Below are positions 24,910 through 33,030 of a DNA stretch of 41,701 nt, in pieces. Position 1 is the stretch's first letter, and each line of letters opens with the position of its first letter. Under the pieces are notes generated by a model that was not told the origin of the DNA, did no database searches, and saw only the letters and a program-made list of their open reading frames with translations. The DNA is taken from positions 1,853 to 43,553 of the forward strand of contig DLHY01000050.1 in assembly GCA_002483445.1 (NCBI GenBank), given 5' to 3'. Source of the DNA: Blastocatellia bacterium UBA7656 (GTDB taxonomy: Bacteria > Acidobacteriota > Blastocatellia > UBA7656). The position numbers and the translations under genes were made by a program.

Positions 24910-27249
24910 TCACAAGCTCAGGTTGTTGACCGATTTTGGAAGCCCCTTCAAGGTTGTTAGCTTCAATCCACTTATATCAAGAGTTTTAAGATTGGCGCAT
25001 TTTTCCAATTCGGCCAGACTGGTCAAACCTGTACTGCTCAAATCAAGGCTGGTCAAATTGGCGAACTTCTCTATTCCTTCCAGACTGTTCAGTTTAGTGT
25101 CGCTCAAATCGAGGATGGTCAGGTTGGTCAGCTTCGACAACGGCTCAAGGCTGCTCACCTGTTCCCCTCTGATTAAGAGAGAGAGGTGAGTGAGATTGGT
25201 TAGCTTCGACAACGGCTCAAGGCTGATCACCTGGCCCTCTCCGATGAAGAGAGAGAGTTGAGTGAGATTGGTCAGCTTCGACAACGGCTCAAGGTTGATC
25301 AACAGGCCCCCTCTGATGTCGAGAGAGAGTTGAGTGAGGTTGGTCAGCTTCTCTATGCCATCAAGACTGATCAATTCTGTGCCATTCAATCTGAGCGATG
25401 TTATGGATGCTGGTAATGCGCCGATATTTCTTATTCCTTTAGAATTCAGCCTGAGTTCTTTCAGATCACCCTTTATCCAGTCTGTATTGGTTATAAGATC
25501 GTTGATGACTGATAAACTATTTAGCTGATTCTGATATTCATACAAATCATCAGGCAATCCCCATTGCACAAGGTCTCTCTTGGTTTGTTGAACAATCTGA
25601 TAAGCTCTGTATTGCCGCAGTCCTATATCAGCCAGGAATATCATCATTAACACGCCCGCTATGGCTCCTGAAAACTTTGCTCTCTTGATTAATACAGACC
25701 TCGCCTCACTCTTCCGAATGAACTCCTCTTCGAGAGGGCTGAAATTCTGTTTCAACCCTGTGAGTTGTTTCTTTGCTTTTGCAAACCCCTCGCCTCGCAG
25801 CAATCGCCGCTTGCTCCGCTCCGCGTTCACCCACTCTGTGAGGCTTGAGCGAAGTTGTTGCCGCCACAGCAGGAAGTCAGTATCTTCTTCAAGCCAATCC
25901 TTGAGCCGCCGCCACCGACTGATCAGTTCGTCTTTTTCAATAGAAACCATCTCCTTTCCCGTATCCGAATCCTTTACTTTCTTTATCACGCGGTCTTCTG
26001 TAAACGAGTCGAGCAGTTTCCGAGCCGGAGTCGAGAATTCTTCCACGCTTATTTGCAAAGCTGTTGGCTTGCCGCCTTCGCCGGGAGGGGGCAGGCGAAC
26101 CAGTCGCGTGAAAACCTCTCGCGCCACGGCCTGCTCATTGGGCGTTAGTCTGGCGAAAGCTCTCTCAGCGCGTTGTACTACTAACCCTGCCTCTGTTTCT
26201 GCCTCTGCTTTGCTCTCCTCTTCCCATGGATCAATCGGGCTTATGAGTCTATTTGTGAAAACCTCGAATGCGTAACTGAGTGAGAGCCTGTCTCTGCCGC
26301 GTTCTATCAGAACTGCGATCTCCTCCCCGTAGGCGTAACGTGATGTGTGCTGTATCTGAACCTCCTTGAGATACTTTTCCAGACTGCATTCGTCAAGTTG
26401 ATAGACTTCCGTGAAGAGTTTCTCGAATTCGGGTTGATAACCCGGAATGCCTGACTCCGAGTCTCCATAACGCCACGATTCTCTGCGGGCAGGTTCATCC
26501 GCATCGATGCGGGAAGGGAGAGGATAAACCATCAAGGGGCGGACATCTGAGCTTCCCCTGTATTTGAAGGCTCTTCGCAGAATTCGAAGCACTCCGAGAA
26601 GGCTTTGATTATTAGGAGTGAATACCGCAACCAGTTTCTCAGGCATTATCATCGTGCAGATGTTGCTAGTGTCGGTGTCGCCGGTTCTTGAATCTATCAG
26701 AATGTATTCGTATCTTTCGGCCAGCCAGTCGGAAAACAGAGGGAAAAGCCATGCATAATCGTCATACAAATCGACCCACGAAAAGCTGTTGATGCGAGCG
26801 GGATACTCATCATCGAATCGTCCGGCTTTCAAGAGGTGCAAAGAAGGAATATCAGTTTTCAGAATTACATCATCCAGATTCGCCGCTTTGCGCAACGCGC
26901 TTTCAATCTCTTCATTCGGCTCTTCGAGTCCGGGCTGGAACGCCTGAACGCGCTCGTTCAAATTAAAGAACAGGTCTATAAGCCCCGGATGCGCGTCGAG
27001 CTTCGCGTCTACGTCCGGGCCTGAGCCGAACTCTCTCGACAATCGGTCGCGGAAGAATCTGTGCAGTCCGGGAGCTTCCAAATCCCAGTCCACTACCAGG
27101 ATGCCTCGATTACCCATCGAGTTTTGCGCAAGCAGGCAGGCCACATTGGCCAGAGCCATAGTCCTGCCCGTGCCTCCTTTGTAAGAGTAAAAAGTTATTA
27201 TCTTTCCGGGGTCTGACGTTTGACCTTTGCTCTGTTGACCTGACTCCAT
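24910..27249 (-). CDS. KGGTGR P-loop ATPase with nSTAND1-like linker, TM and LRR array
   Basis: The N-terminus is a MinD/ParA-like SIMIBI NTPase with the variant Walker A YKGGTGRTMALANVA (about residues 23-37), VVDWDLEAPGL (52-62) and YILIDSRTGDTDTS. From about 345 to 520 lies a helical/winged-helix region (RAFARLTPNEQAVAREVFTR, RWRRLKDWLEEDTDFLLWRQ, RRLLRGEGFAKAKKQL) that resembles the segment downstream of nSTAND1 NTPase cores. A TM segment (SGAIAGVLMMIFLADIGL) lies at about 526-544. The C-terminal 200 residues are internalin-like leucine-rich repeats of 22-24 aa, three of them nearly identical. By topology the ATPase and LRR would lie on opposite sides of the membrane. It starts 3 nt after the TIR gene stop, so the two are translationally linked. 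Predicted role: NTP-dependent sensor partner of the TIR protein. Confidence 0.8.
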   Translation of the reverse strand: MESGQQSKGQTSDPGKIITFYSYKGGTGRTMALANVACLLAQNSMGNRGILVVDWDLEAPGLHRFFRDRLSREFGSGPDVDAKLDAHPGLIDLFFNLNERVQAFQPGLEEPNEEIESALRKAANLDDVILKTDIPSLHLLKAGRFDDEYPARINSFSWVDLYDDYAWLFPLFSDWLAERYEYILIDSRTGDTDTSNICTMIMPEKLVAVFTPNNQSLLGVLRILRRAFKYRGSSDVRPLMVYPLPSRIDADEPARRESWRYGDSESGIPGYQPEFEKLFTEVYQLDECSLEKYLKEVQIQHTSRYAYGEEIAVLIERGRDRLSLSYAFEVFTNRLISPIDPWEEESKAEAETEAGLVVQRAERAFARLTPNEQAVAREVFTRLVRLPPPGEGGKPTALQISVEEFSTPARKLLDSFTEDRVIKKVKDSDTGKEMVSIEKDELISRWRRLKDWLEEDTDFLLWRQQLRSSLTEWVNAERSKRRLLRGEGFAKAKKQLTGLKQNFSPLEEEFIRKSEARSVLIKRAKFSGAIAGVLMMIFLADIGLRQYRAYQIVQQTKRDLVQWGLPDDLYEYQNQLNSLSVINDLITNTDWIKGDLKELRLNSKGIRNIGALPASITSLRLNGTELISLDGIEKLTNLTQLSLDIRGGLLINLEPLSKLTNLTQLSLFIGEGQVISLEPLSKLTNLTHLSLLIRGEQVSSLEPLSKLTNLTILDLSDTKLNSLEGIEKFANLTSLDLSSTGLTSLAELEKCANLKTLDISGLKLTTLKGLPKSVNNLSL
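25131..25346 (-). repeat. Three 72-bp tandem repeats inside the LRR coding region
   Basis: The word gcttcgacaacggctcaagg begins at 25131, 25203 and 25275, exactly 72 bp apart. The units encode 24-aa LRRs of the form SLEPLSKLTNLT plus 12 variable residues. Nucleotide-level identity is high in the conserved half and differences concentrate in the variable half. A fourth, more diverged unit follows at 25347. Confidence 0.9.
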
Positions 27250-27252
27250 CGA

Positions 27253-27894
27253 TTAACCTCTGGTTGGAAAACTCAAACCCGGATGAACGATCTGGTTGAT
27301 CCACGGCATGACTTCTGACTCCTGCGGCAAGGTAAAATTAAAGCAGTCATCGCATATATCCGATGTTTCGGGTATTTCCCTGAACAGACGATAAAGATTG
27401 GAAATGTACTCGCCGATTTTTCGAATCTCTGACTTGAATTCGAGATTGCGCGACATATTCCCTCTCAGCGTGTACGGCTCGAAGTTATAACAAGCGCGCG
27501 AAGAACTGATTTCTGCCGGTATGGATTTGAAATCCAAAAGGGCGATCACTATGATCAGCCCCTTCGTCCTTGCCTCTGAGGGCGGAAGATAAGAAAGGCG
27601 TTCTCTTTCGAGTCTTTCCATCGCCTTGAATTCTCTGGAACAGAACGTATGGTTTACTGAAAAATATACGGGGCTATATAGAACGATCATACACATGCTC
27701 TTGCAAAGATATTCTGCGAGCGACTCCTGATAAAACTCACCGCCTCGCAGTCGTTCCACATCGCGAAAAACCTCTTGATCGACTCTCCAATCCAATTCTG
27801 CTTTCAGGGCCTCGACGATCTGGTCTGTGTATGAGCGCGCTTGATTGTACCTTGCGTGTCGGTAGCTGATGAAGCAGGAATATTCAAATGACAT
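27253..27894 (-). CDS. TIR-domain protein
   Basis: A 213-residue cytoplasmic protein whose first ~150 residues are a TIR domain: beta-A CFISYRHA (7-14), box-2-like FRDVERLRGGEFYQESL, SMCMIVLYSPVYF, and CSREF with Glu88 at the position of the catalytic Glu of NAD-cleaving TIRs (for example SARM1). It may therefore hydrolyse NAD or make a cyclic-nucleotide signal. It resembles FxsC-type TIR proteins that occur with KGGVGR ATPases. The C-terminal ~60 residues are not recognised. SD aaggaga lies 8 nt before the ATG, and the stop is 3 nt from the ATPase-LRR gene. It is preceded by about 200 nt without a gene, probably holding the promoter. Activity is inferred, not shown. Confidence 0.85.
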   Translation of the reverse strand: MSFEYSCFISYRHARYNQARSYTDQIVEALKAELDWRVDQEVFRDVERLRGGEFYQESLAEYLCKSMCMIVLYSPVYFSVNHTFCSREFKAMERLERERLSYLPPSEARTKGLIIVIALLDFKSIPAEISSSRACYNFEPYTLRGNMSRNLEFKSEIRKIGEYISNLYRLFREIPETSDICDDCFNFTLPQESEVMPWINQIVHPGLSFPTRG

Positions 27895-28094
27895 TGAAGT
27901 ATTCTCCTTTTCCTGAAGAGTCTTCGCTGAACAGCATGTTTGATATCAACATCTGAGACTGACCGCGTACTAACTAACACAATCGACTGACATAAATCCA
28001 CTCTGATTTCATAACCATACATCAGGAAACATTCCCTGCTCAAGGATGGCGCTTATAATGTTCAGCACACGTTTCGAGATGTGAAGATTTGCCG

Positions 28095-28658
28095 TCAGCG
28101 GCGTCTTTGCGGGCGCGTGATGCGGACTTCGCTTTGCGACTGGCTCGTCGAGTCGAGTATGAAGACTGAATCGAATCCTTCGCGGTGAATCTCATTCATC
28201 GTCGCTTCAAAAAGACGATACTGCGCTCGCACGGCTTCTTCGGGGACGATGCGCTGGCGGGCGGCGTTTCTTGCGAGGCACACGTCAATCGGGAGGTTGA
28301 ACACTATCAAGACAGAGTGAAAGCCAAATCGTCGAGCCATCATTTTGAGCGGGCGGCGTTCTTCCGATTTGAGATGCGTTGCGTCGGCTATAGTGAGGCG
28401 GCCTATCAAAAGCCGCTTTCGGATGATGAAGTGCATCAGGTCGAAGGCGTGACCGGAGATGCGCTGATTCGCGGGGTCGTCTGAAATGAAAGCGCGGCAC
28501 TCATCGGATGAGACGATCTGAGTGCGTAGAAAATGCTTTGCGGCAAAAGTCGACTTGCCGCACCCCGCAGGGCCGCACAACAAAACGAGCGAGTTTTTCG
28601 GAATTACGATTTCAGTCAACTCTTGAATTTGACAGCGGGGCGAATTCCAATCGGGCAT
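28095..28658 (-). CDS. Polynucleotide-kinase-like P-loop ATPase
   Basis: A standalone kinase domain resembling the N-terminal 5'-OH kinase of bacterial Pnkp: Walker A GPAGCGKST at 29-37, SSDECRAFISDD, AFDLMHFIIRKRLLIGRLTI, DATHLKSEERRPLKMMARR, and a lid with CLARNAARQRIVPEEAVRAQ. The phosphatase and ligase domains of Pnkp are absent. It could phosphorylate RNA or DNA 5' ends, but other small-molecule kinase roles of the zeta-toxin/Pnkp superfamily are possible. ATG 28658 overlaps the upstream gene by 43 nt. TTG 28619 would give a TTGA overlap and a start closer to the family pattern, so either is possible. It is the last gene of a three-gene operon. Confidence 0.75.
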   Translation of the reverse strand: MPDWNSPRCQIQELTEIVIPKNSLVLLCGPAGCGKSTFAAKHFLRTQIVSSDECRAFISDDPANQRISGHAFDLMHFIIRKRLLIGRLTIADATHLKSEERRPLKMMARRFGFHSVLIVFNLPIDVCLARNAARQRIVPEEAVRAQYRLFEATMNEIHREGFDSVFILDSTSQSQSEVRITRPQRRR

Positions 28659-29365
28659 ATATCAGGCTTGCGAAACTCCCACTCGATAAAGCCACCTTCT
28701 TCGAATTCAGGCATCGGCAGTTTCGACGATAGAGGCAAAAGCCTGATGATGAAATTTATATACTCGTTCTCTTCGAAGTCGCCTTCGATCCACGCAGGCG
28801 GCTTCTCGCCGAGCCGAGTGCGGCGGAAATACTTGAGAGGTTTTTCCGCCTTGAGGCGGGCCTTTTCGTTCATAGCCAGTTTGAACATCCGAGGGTCTTC
28901 GATCTGCATCCATCCGCCAGAAAGATCGCCGGGAGGGTAACTGTAGACTTCCACCTGATAGGCTCCAGGAGCCACTTTCAGCCTGCACCCCGCCCAGAAC
29001 GAGCCTCCGTTTTTTGCAGGTTTGATTTCCTTGATCTCGCTTTCGATGTCGGGCGTGAGAATTCCTGAAACGATCATCTCGCCACAATCGAGCGCGAGTT
29101 TCCATCGCGCCCGCGCAGTCCACTCGGCCTCTTCCTCGTCGCTCAAATCTCCCTCGACGACTCGCACAAGGTAGCCGTCATCCTGATACAGACTCAAAGG
29201 AATCATCGCGCCGCGCTCTACCAGATCGTTCAGGCTCTCTCCGCCCCCTCCTGAAAAGACATTGTAAAACTCATCCGGCGAAAGGCCGCCGAGGTCACGG
29301 GGCGCGACCCATATCAAACAGCCGGCTTCTTCGATGATGAACTCCATTCGCTTGCCTTCAGCCAT
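28616..29365 (-). CDS. Conserved-looking protein of unknown function
   Basis: A 249-residue soluble protein with no signal peptide, TM segment or recognised motif. It is acidic and rich in beta-type stretches (EFIIEEAGCLIWVAPRDL, GCRLKVAPGAYQVEVYSYPP, GWMQIEDPRMFKLAMNEKAR). It has an excellent SD (aaggaggcg, overlapping the stop of the preceding gene) and coding-like composition, so it is surely expressed. It stands between the NUDIX-MBL fusion (10-nt gap) and the kinase (overlapping), which suggests a shared process, perhaps nucleotide or RNA end processing. No function is assigned. Confidence 0.75.
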   Translation of the reverse strand: MAEGKRMEFIIEEAGCLIWVAPRDLGGLSPDEFYNVFSGGGGESLNDLVERGAMIPLSLYQDDGYLVRVVEGDLSDEEEAEWTARARWKLALDCGEMIVSGILTPDIESEIKEIKPAKNGGSFWAGCRLKVAPGAYQVEVYSYPPGDLSGGWMQIEDPRMFKLAMNEKARLKAEKPLKYFRRTRLGEKPPAWIEGDFEENEYINFIIRLLPLSSKLPMPEFEEGGFIEWEFRKPDICPIGIRPAVKFKS

Positions 29366-29375
29366 GACGCCTCCT

Positions 29376-30869
29376 TCAACCGACAGTGTATCGTCCCGCT
29401 GAATCAGTCATCACTTTGCCTTCCGCTTCGAGCTTTTCGAGATGAGCGACCGTTGATCGTTCTGCCAGCCAGTAGAGCGAAGGCGAAACATCGGTGTAAG
29501 CGTGCGCGACTATATCGGTGGTCGTTTGCGCGCCCGCCTTCACCGCGTCGAATATTCTATCTTCGCGCATCGAGCGATGAACTATGTATTCTTCGATTTT
29601 GTGTCGCGCCGATCCTATCGCGGGGCCGTGCGCTCCGAACAGAGAAGCGAGTTTCGGAAGAGCAAGAAGCCTTCTCAACGAATCGAAATACTGCTGCATA
29701 TTTCCTTCGGGCGGATCGATTACGACTGTGCCTATGCCTACGACCAAATCGCCAGTGATGATCGCGCCCGTGCGTTCGTCATAAAAACAAAGATGCCCGC
29801 GAGCATGTCCCGGCGTGTGAAGCACTCGCAATCGCCAAGTGGGGTCGCCTTCAAGCTCGATTAGAGTGTCGTCTTCGACGAACTGATCGACCTTGACCGA
29901 GTGACGCACTCGCTCGGCTGTCATCTCATGCGCGATTACAGGGACGTTGAGATGAGCGCGAAGGTGATCGACTCCTCCCGTGTGATCCGAGTGATGATGA
30001 GTCAGATAGATCGCCTTCACGCGACGGCCTTCCGCGATCAGGGTATCGATGAACGAGGCAAGCTCGCGTTGTTCCTCTTCGAAGGGCGAAGCGGGATCGA
30101 TGACGATCACTTCGCGGTCGCCCACGATATAACAATTCGTGTGCGTGGCCGGTGGGAGCGTGTTCGTTTTGACGGGGAAGAGGAATATGCCGGGGAAGAA
30201 TTCTATTCTCAAAACCATTCCGCGCTGCGCTTCAGGCACTGCGGTCAGAGCGCGCGGGTACTCTTCGACGCGATCACTGAATCGGGCCAGCGTTCGGATG
30301 ATGTGAAGCGTGGGCGGAGCCATGATTATCTCGCCGTGATTCCATCTTTCGAGCGCGTCGGCGGGTCGAATCCATTCGCCGCTCTCAAGCTCGCCGTGTA
30401 TGACTTGAGGTTCCTGATCCTCTTCGAGCCAACGGAGAAAAAACCACGTATCGAATCTGCGGGGCGCGAATGGTGGAGTGACCCATCGGCCTGAAGGGAT
30501 GAGAAGAGATGCATCGATTTCGAGGCGGTGATCTTCGAAGATTTGATTGAAAGTTTTTTCCTTCTGCATCATGACGCGACGAAGAGAAGCGATCTGTTCA
30601 GTTGATAAGGCTTCTGCGCCGCGAGCCAGCAACACGCCTGCTTCTTCGAAGAACTCGCGTGTGGCGCACGCGCGCATCGCTGCTGATTCCGTGTCATCGC
30701 TGTTGACGACAGGGACGGCAGCGTCACTCGGATCAAGCTGGCCTCCGGGGAAGGAGTGAAAGCCGCCCATGAACATCAGTTTCGGGTTGCGTTTGACCCA
30801 GAACATCTTTGGGTCCTGGGGGTCTTTGAGTAATATAATCGCTGCTGCGTCTTTTGGTACTGGTGGCAT
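29376..30869 (-). CDS. NUDIX hydrolase fused to metallo-beta-lactamase-fold hydrolase
   Basis: A two-domain enzyme of about 497 aa. Residues 1-220 are a NUDIX domain (PPVPKDAAAIILLKD, GGFHSFPGGQLDP, Nudix-box ending ATREFFEEAGVLLARG), close in style to NUDT19-like hydrolases. Residues about 235-497 are an MBL-fold domain with HTNCYIVGDREVIVIDPASP, THHHSDHTGG (metal ligands), HTPGHARGHLCFYDER and a downstream FGAHGPAI histidine, resembling LACTB2-type proteins, with a C-terminal winged-helix-like tail. ATG 30869 is preferred to TTG 30932 because PPVPKDAA is the natural beginning of the domain and tatattt lies just upstream. Both active sites look intact. First gene of the operon with the unknown protein and the kinase. 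Confidence 0.85.
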   Translation of the reverse strand: MPPVPKDAAAIILLKDPQDPKMFWVKRNPKLMFMGGFHSFPGGQLDPSDAAVPVVNSDDTESAAMRACATREFFEEAGVLLARGAEALSTEQIASLRRVMMQKEKTFNQIFEDHRLEIDASLLIPSGRWVTPPFAPRRFDTWFFLRWLEEDQEPQVIHGELESGEWIRPADALERWNHGEIIMAPPTLHIIRTLARFSDRVEEYPRALTAVPEAQRGMVLRIEFFPGIFLFPVKTNTLPPATHTNCYIVGDREVIVIDPASPFEEEQRELASFIDTLIAEGRRVKAIYLTHHHSDHTGGVDHLRAHLNVPVIAHEMTAERVRHSVKVDQFVEDDTLIELEGDPTWRLRVLHTPGHARGHLCFYDERTGAIITGDLVVGIGTVVIDPPEGNMQQYFDSLRRLLALPKLASLFGAHGPAIGSARHKIEEYIVHRSMREDRIFDAVKAGAQTTTDIVAHAYTDVSPSLYWLAERSTVAHLEKLEAEGKVMTDSAGRYTVG

Positions 30870-30946
30870 AGCGGGAAAAATATAGCACACCGATTGCCCG
30901 GTTCCGAAAGCGTCGGGGGTCGCCAACTTCAAATCAGGGCTGCTCG

Positions 30947-31543
30947 ATGAACAAATTTGACGCGGACAAGGATTACTACAAACTACTCGGCGTCACTGCT
31001 GACGCCACACAGGATGAGATCGATAAAGCCTACCGCAACGAAGCCCGTCAGCGTCATCCCGACAGCGGGGGGAGCGAAGAAGACATGAAATCGCTCAACG
31101 AAGCCCGCGATGTTTTAGGCAATCTTGAAACTCGAAACGCATACGATCAGGCGCGGATGCCGCCTCGCGTCGAGTATGGCTCTTCGATGGCGTTTGACGT
31201 GGAAGCCGCGGCGCGACAAGGCACACTCAAGATTCCGGTTTCAAGCGGAGACTTGGCAGGTCTCATTATGGGCGCGTTGGCGTGCTTTGGCTTAGGTCTT
31301 CCCCTTCTGGCTCTGGTTGAAACTCAGTGGGTTTTCTTTCTCTGGCCTCTCAGGTTGATGGCGATAGGCGCGCTCATCGTCGGCGTGTTTATGGCGCATT
31401 CGGCAATGAGGTTGAAACATCGCCAGATGATCGAAGACGATCCTCTATGCTCGCGCGTAGGATTCATCTTTCACGAAATCGCTTTCTGGATTCTCGCAGC
31501 GGGAGTAATGACTCTAGCCGCGTTGCTGATTTATTTCACCTGA
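30947..31543 (+). CDS. J-domain membrane protein
   Basis: Residues 6-70 are a J-domain (DYYKLLGVTADATQDEIDKA, with HPD at 37-39), so it should stimulate an Hsp70 ATPase. The rest has no Gly/Phe region or zinc fingers. Instead three or so hydrophobic segments follow (GLIMGALACFGLGLPLLALV, FFLWPLRLMAIGALIVGVFM, IAFWILAAGVMTLAALLIYF), so it is a membrane-tethered co-chaperone rather than classic DnaJ. It is divergent from the NUDIX-MBL gene. Its 3' end overlaps that of the convergent next gene by 13 nt. Confidence 0.85.
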   Translation: MNKFDADKDYYKLLGVTADATQDEIDKAYRNEARQRHPDSGGSEEDMKSLNEARDVLGNLETRNAYDQARMPPRVEYGSSMAFDVEAAARQGTLKIPVSSGDLAGLIMGALACFGLGLPLLALVETQWVFFLWPLRLMAIGALIVGVFMAHSAMRLKHRQMIEDDPLCSRVGFIFHEIAFWILAAGVMTLAALLIYFT

Positions 31544-32973
31544 TTCGCTGAATCGAGTTTGTCTCTGCCTCTAAACTTTTTCACACGAACATGTATCATA
31601 TACGCGCTTCCAATCGCGGCCAGAATCAGACAGGAATCGAAAGCGAGATTGAACATGAACAGATGCTTTTCAAGGTCTGATTCTCCCTGCGACAGGACTG
31701 GAACGAAAAATTCCACTACAGCGACGAATATCAAAACGATGTAGAGCAGGCCCAGGTACTTCAAAGTCGGAGATGAAAGCCTGATCATCAAGACAAATGC
31801 AGCTATCGATGTGGCAAAGAAGAATCCCACGAAGAGAAGCGTTCGCGGGAACACCGTTTCTCTTATGCTGCTCCAAAGTCCGAACGGCTGGGTTTGCGGA
31901 GGTCTGCCTGAGTCTGCTTCGTAATAACCCAATCGCCTGACGCGAGTCGAGAATGCGTGACTGACGCAGCGAGCGCACAGATCGTAAAGCCGGGTCGGGC
32001 GCGTCAGGTAGAACACGGGTCTCGTGTAAGCTCTTACCATCGCGCTGAAACGGTCTCCGAACTCCGGGTCTTTCAGGGGAGTATCGGATTGATAAGGAGT
32101 CGTGCCTGTGAATTTCGCCCAACTCGGATCCATGCCGAGCGCGATCAGATCATCTTCAGGTGTCGCGGAGTTGGGCAACATATCATAAAAAATTCCGAGG
32201 TAGGCGATATCTCTTTTCAGAGCCTTGGAGGTCTTCGTATAGTACCACGCCGCCACAAAGCACAAACCTGCTGCCAGTATCACGGAAACCATCAGCCGCC
32301 GCCGATGATCGACGTATCGGGAGAGATAAATTCCCAGCATGGCGAATGCTGGCGCAATCGGAACATAAGCAGGCTTCGAGGCGACGACCATTGCGAATGC
32401 CAGGAAAGAGATTCCGAGCAACAGGATCGAAGCGTGTCGCCTGGTGGCAAGGATCAGACTGCTCCCGATTCCTGTGAGCAGAAAAATCAGCGCAGTTCCT
32501 TCCGAGTAAAAGCTGTTGAAGTAGGCGACGTATCCCGGATCGGTGAATATCAGCAGGAGCAGGCTGGCCGTGAATATGCGCAGCCATAGACTGAGGCCGC
32601 GGGCGGCTACCAGTAATAACCAGATGCCGAAGAGAAGGATTGCGGTTCTCAGCATTCCGAGAATTCTTATATCGAAAATATGATCCTGACCGAATCTGAT
32701 GCTCAACCATCGCGCCGCGATCAGGAGCAGTTCTGACGAACTGCGGTATGATCCCGGCTGCTCGGCCCTTTTGATGATCCGGTATTTCGAATTGAAATGG
32801 AGGAAATACTTGCCCGCATAATCTTCCGGAATCTGGAGCAATCCTATACGGGGAAGGAATCGCTCGAAATCCCCGCTGTCCGCAAGCCCGATCAACGGAT
32901 GCACGAAAATCTGGCAGGTGATTATGCTGGCCGCAATCAGCAGCGCTATCAATTCAAATCGAGATGGTTTCAT
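31531..32973 (-). CDS. Polytopic membrane protein, probable GT-C-type glycosyltransferase (WsfD-like)
   Basis: About ten hydrophobic segments span this 480-residue protein. After TM1 comes LADSGDFERFLPRIGL, with the acidic DSGDF motif characteristic of WsfD-like hexose transferases and of GT-C enzymes, whose catalytic acid sits in the first periplasmic loop. A large periplasmic loop (about residues 270-375) carries YQSDTPLKDPEFGDRF. It would transfer a sugar from a lipid carrier onto a surface glycan. The gene stands alone. ATG 32973 is preferred but GTG 32988 is possible; neither has a clear SD. Confidence 0.65.
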   Translation of the reverse strand: MKPSRFELIALLIAASIITCQIFVHPLIGLADSGDFERFLPRIGLLQIPEDYAGKYFLHFNSKYRIIKRAEQPGSYRSSSELLLIAARWLSIRFGQDHIFDIRILGMLRTAILLFGIWLLLVAARGLSLWLRIFTASLLLLIFTDPGYVAYFNSFYSEGTALIFLLTGIGSSLILATRRHASILLLGISFLAFAMVVASKPAYVPIAPAFAMLGIYLSRYVDHRRRLMVSVILAAGLCFVAAWYYTKTSKALKRDIAYLGIFYDMLPNSATPEDDLIALGMDPSWAKFTGTTPYQSDTPLKDPEFGDRFSAMVRAYTRPVFYLTRPTRLYDLCARCVSHAFSTRVRRLGYYEADSGRPPQTQPFGLWSSIRETVFPRTLLFVGFFFATSIAAFVLMIRLSSPTLKYLGLLYIVLIFVAVVEFFVPVLSQGESDLEKHLFMFNLAFDSCLILAAIGSAYMIHVRVKKFRGRDKLDSANQVK

Positions 32974-33030
32974 CGTGACAGAGAACACTTATGAGCAAGC
33001 CCGATCTGCGCGATCAAGTCGAAGCCTGCA

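Noticed and set aside
25131..25346. CRISPR-like appearance of regularly spaced words
   Set aside because: The period is 72 bp with coding LRR consensus throughout, so the repeats are protein repeats rather than repeat-spacer units.
25661..26275. Plus-strand frame of 204 codons over the ATPase-LRR gene
   Set aside because: Ser/Arg-rich antisense shadow of a gene with clear domains.
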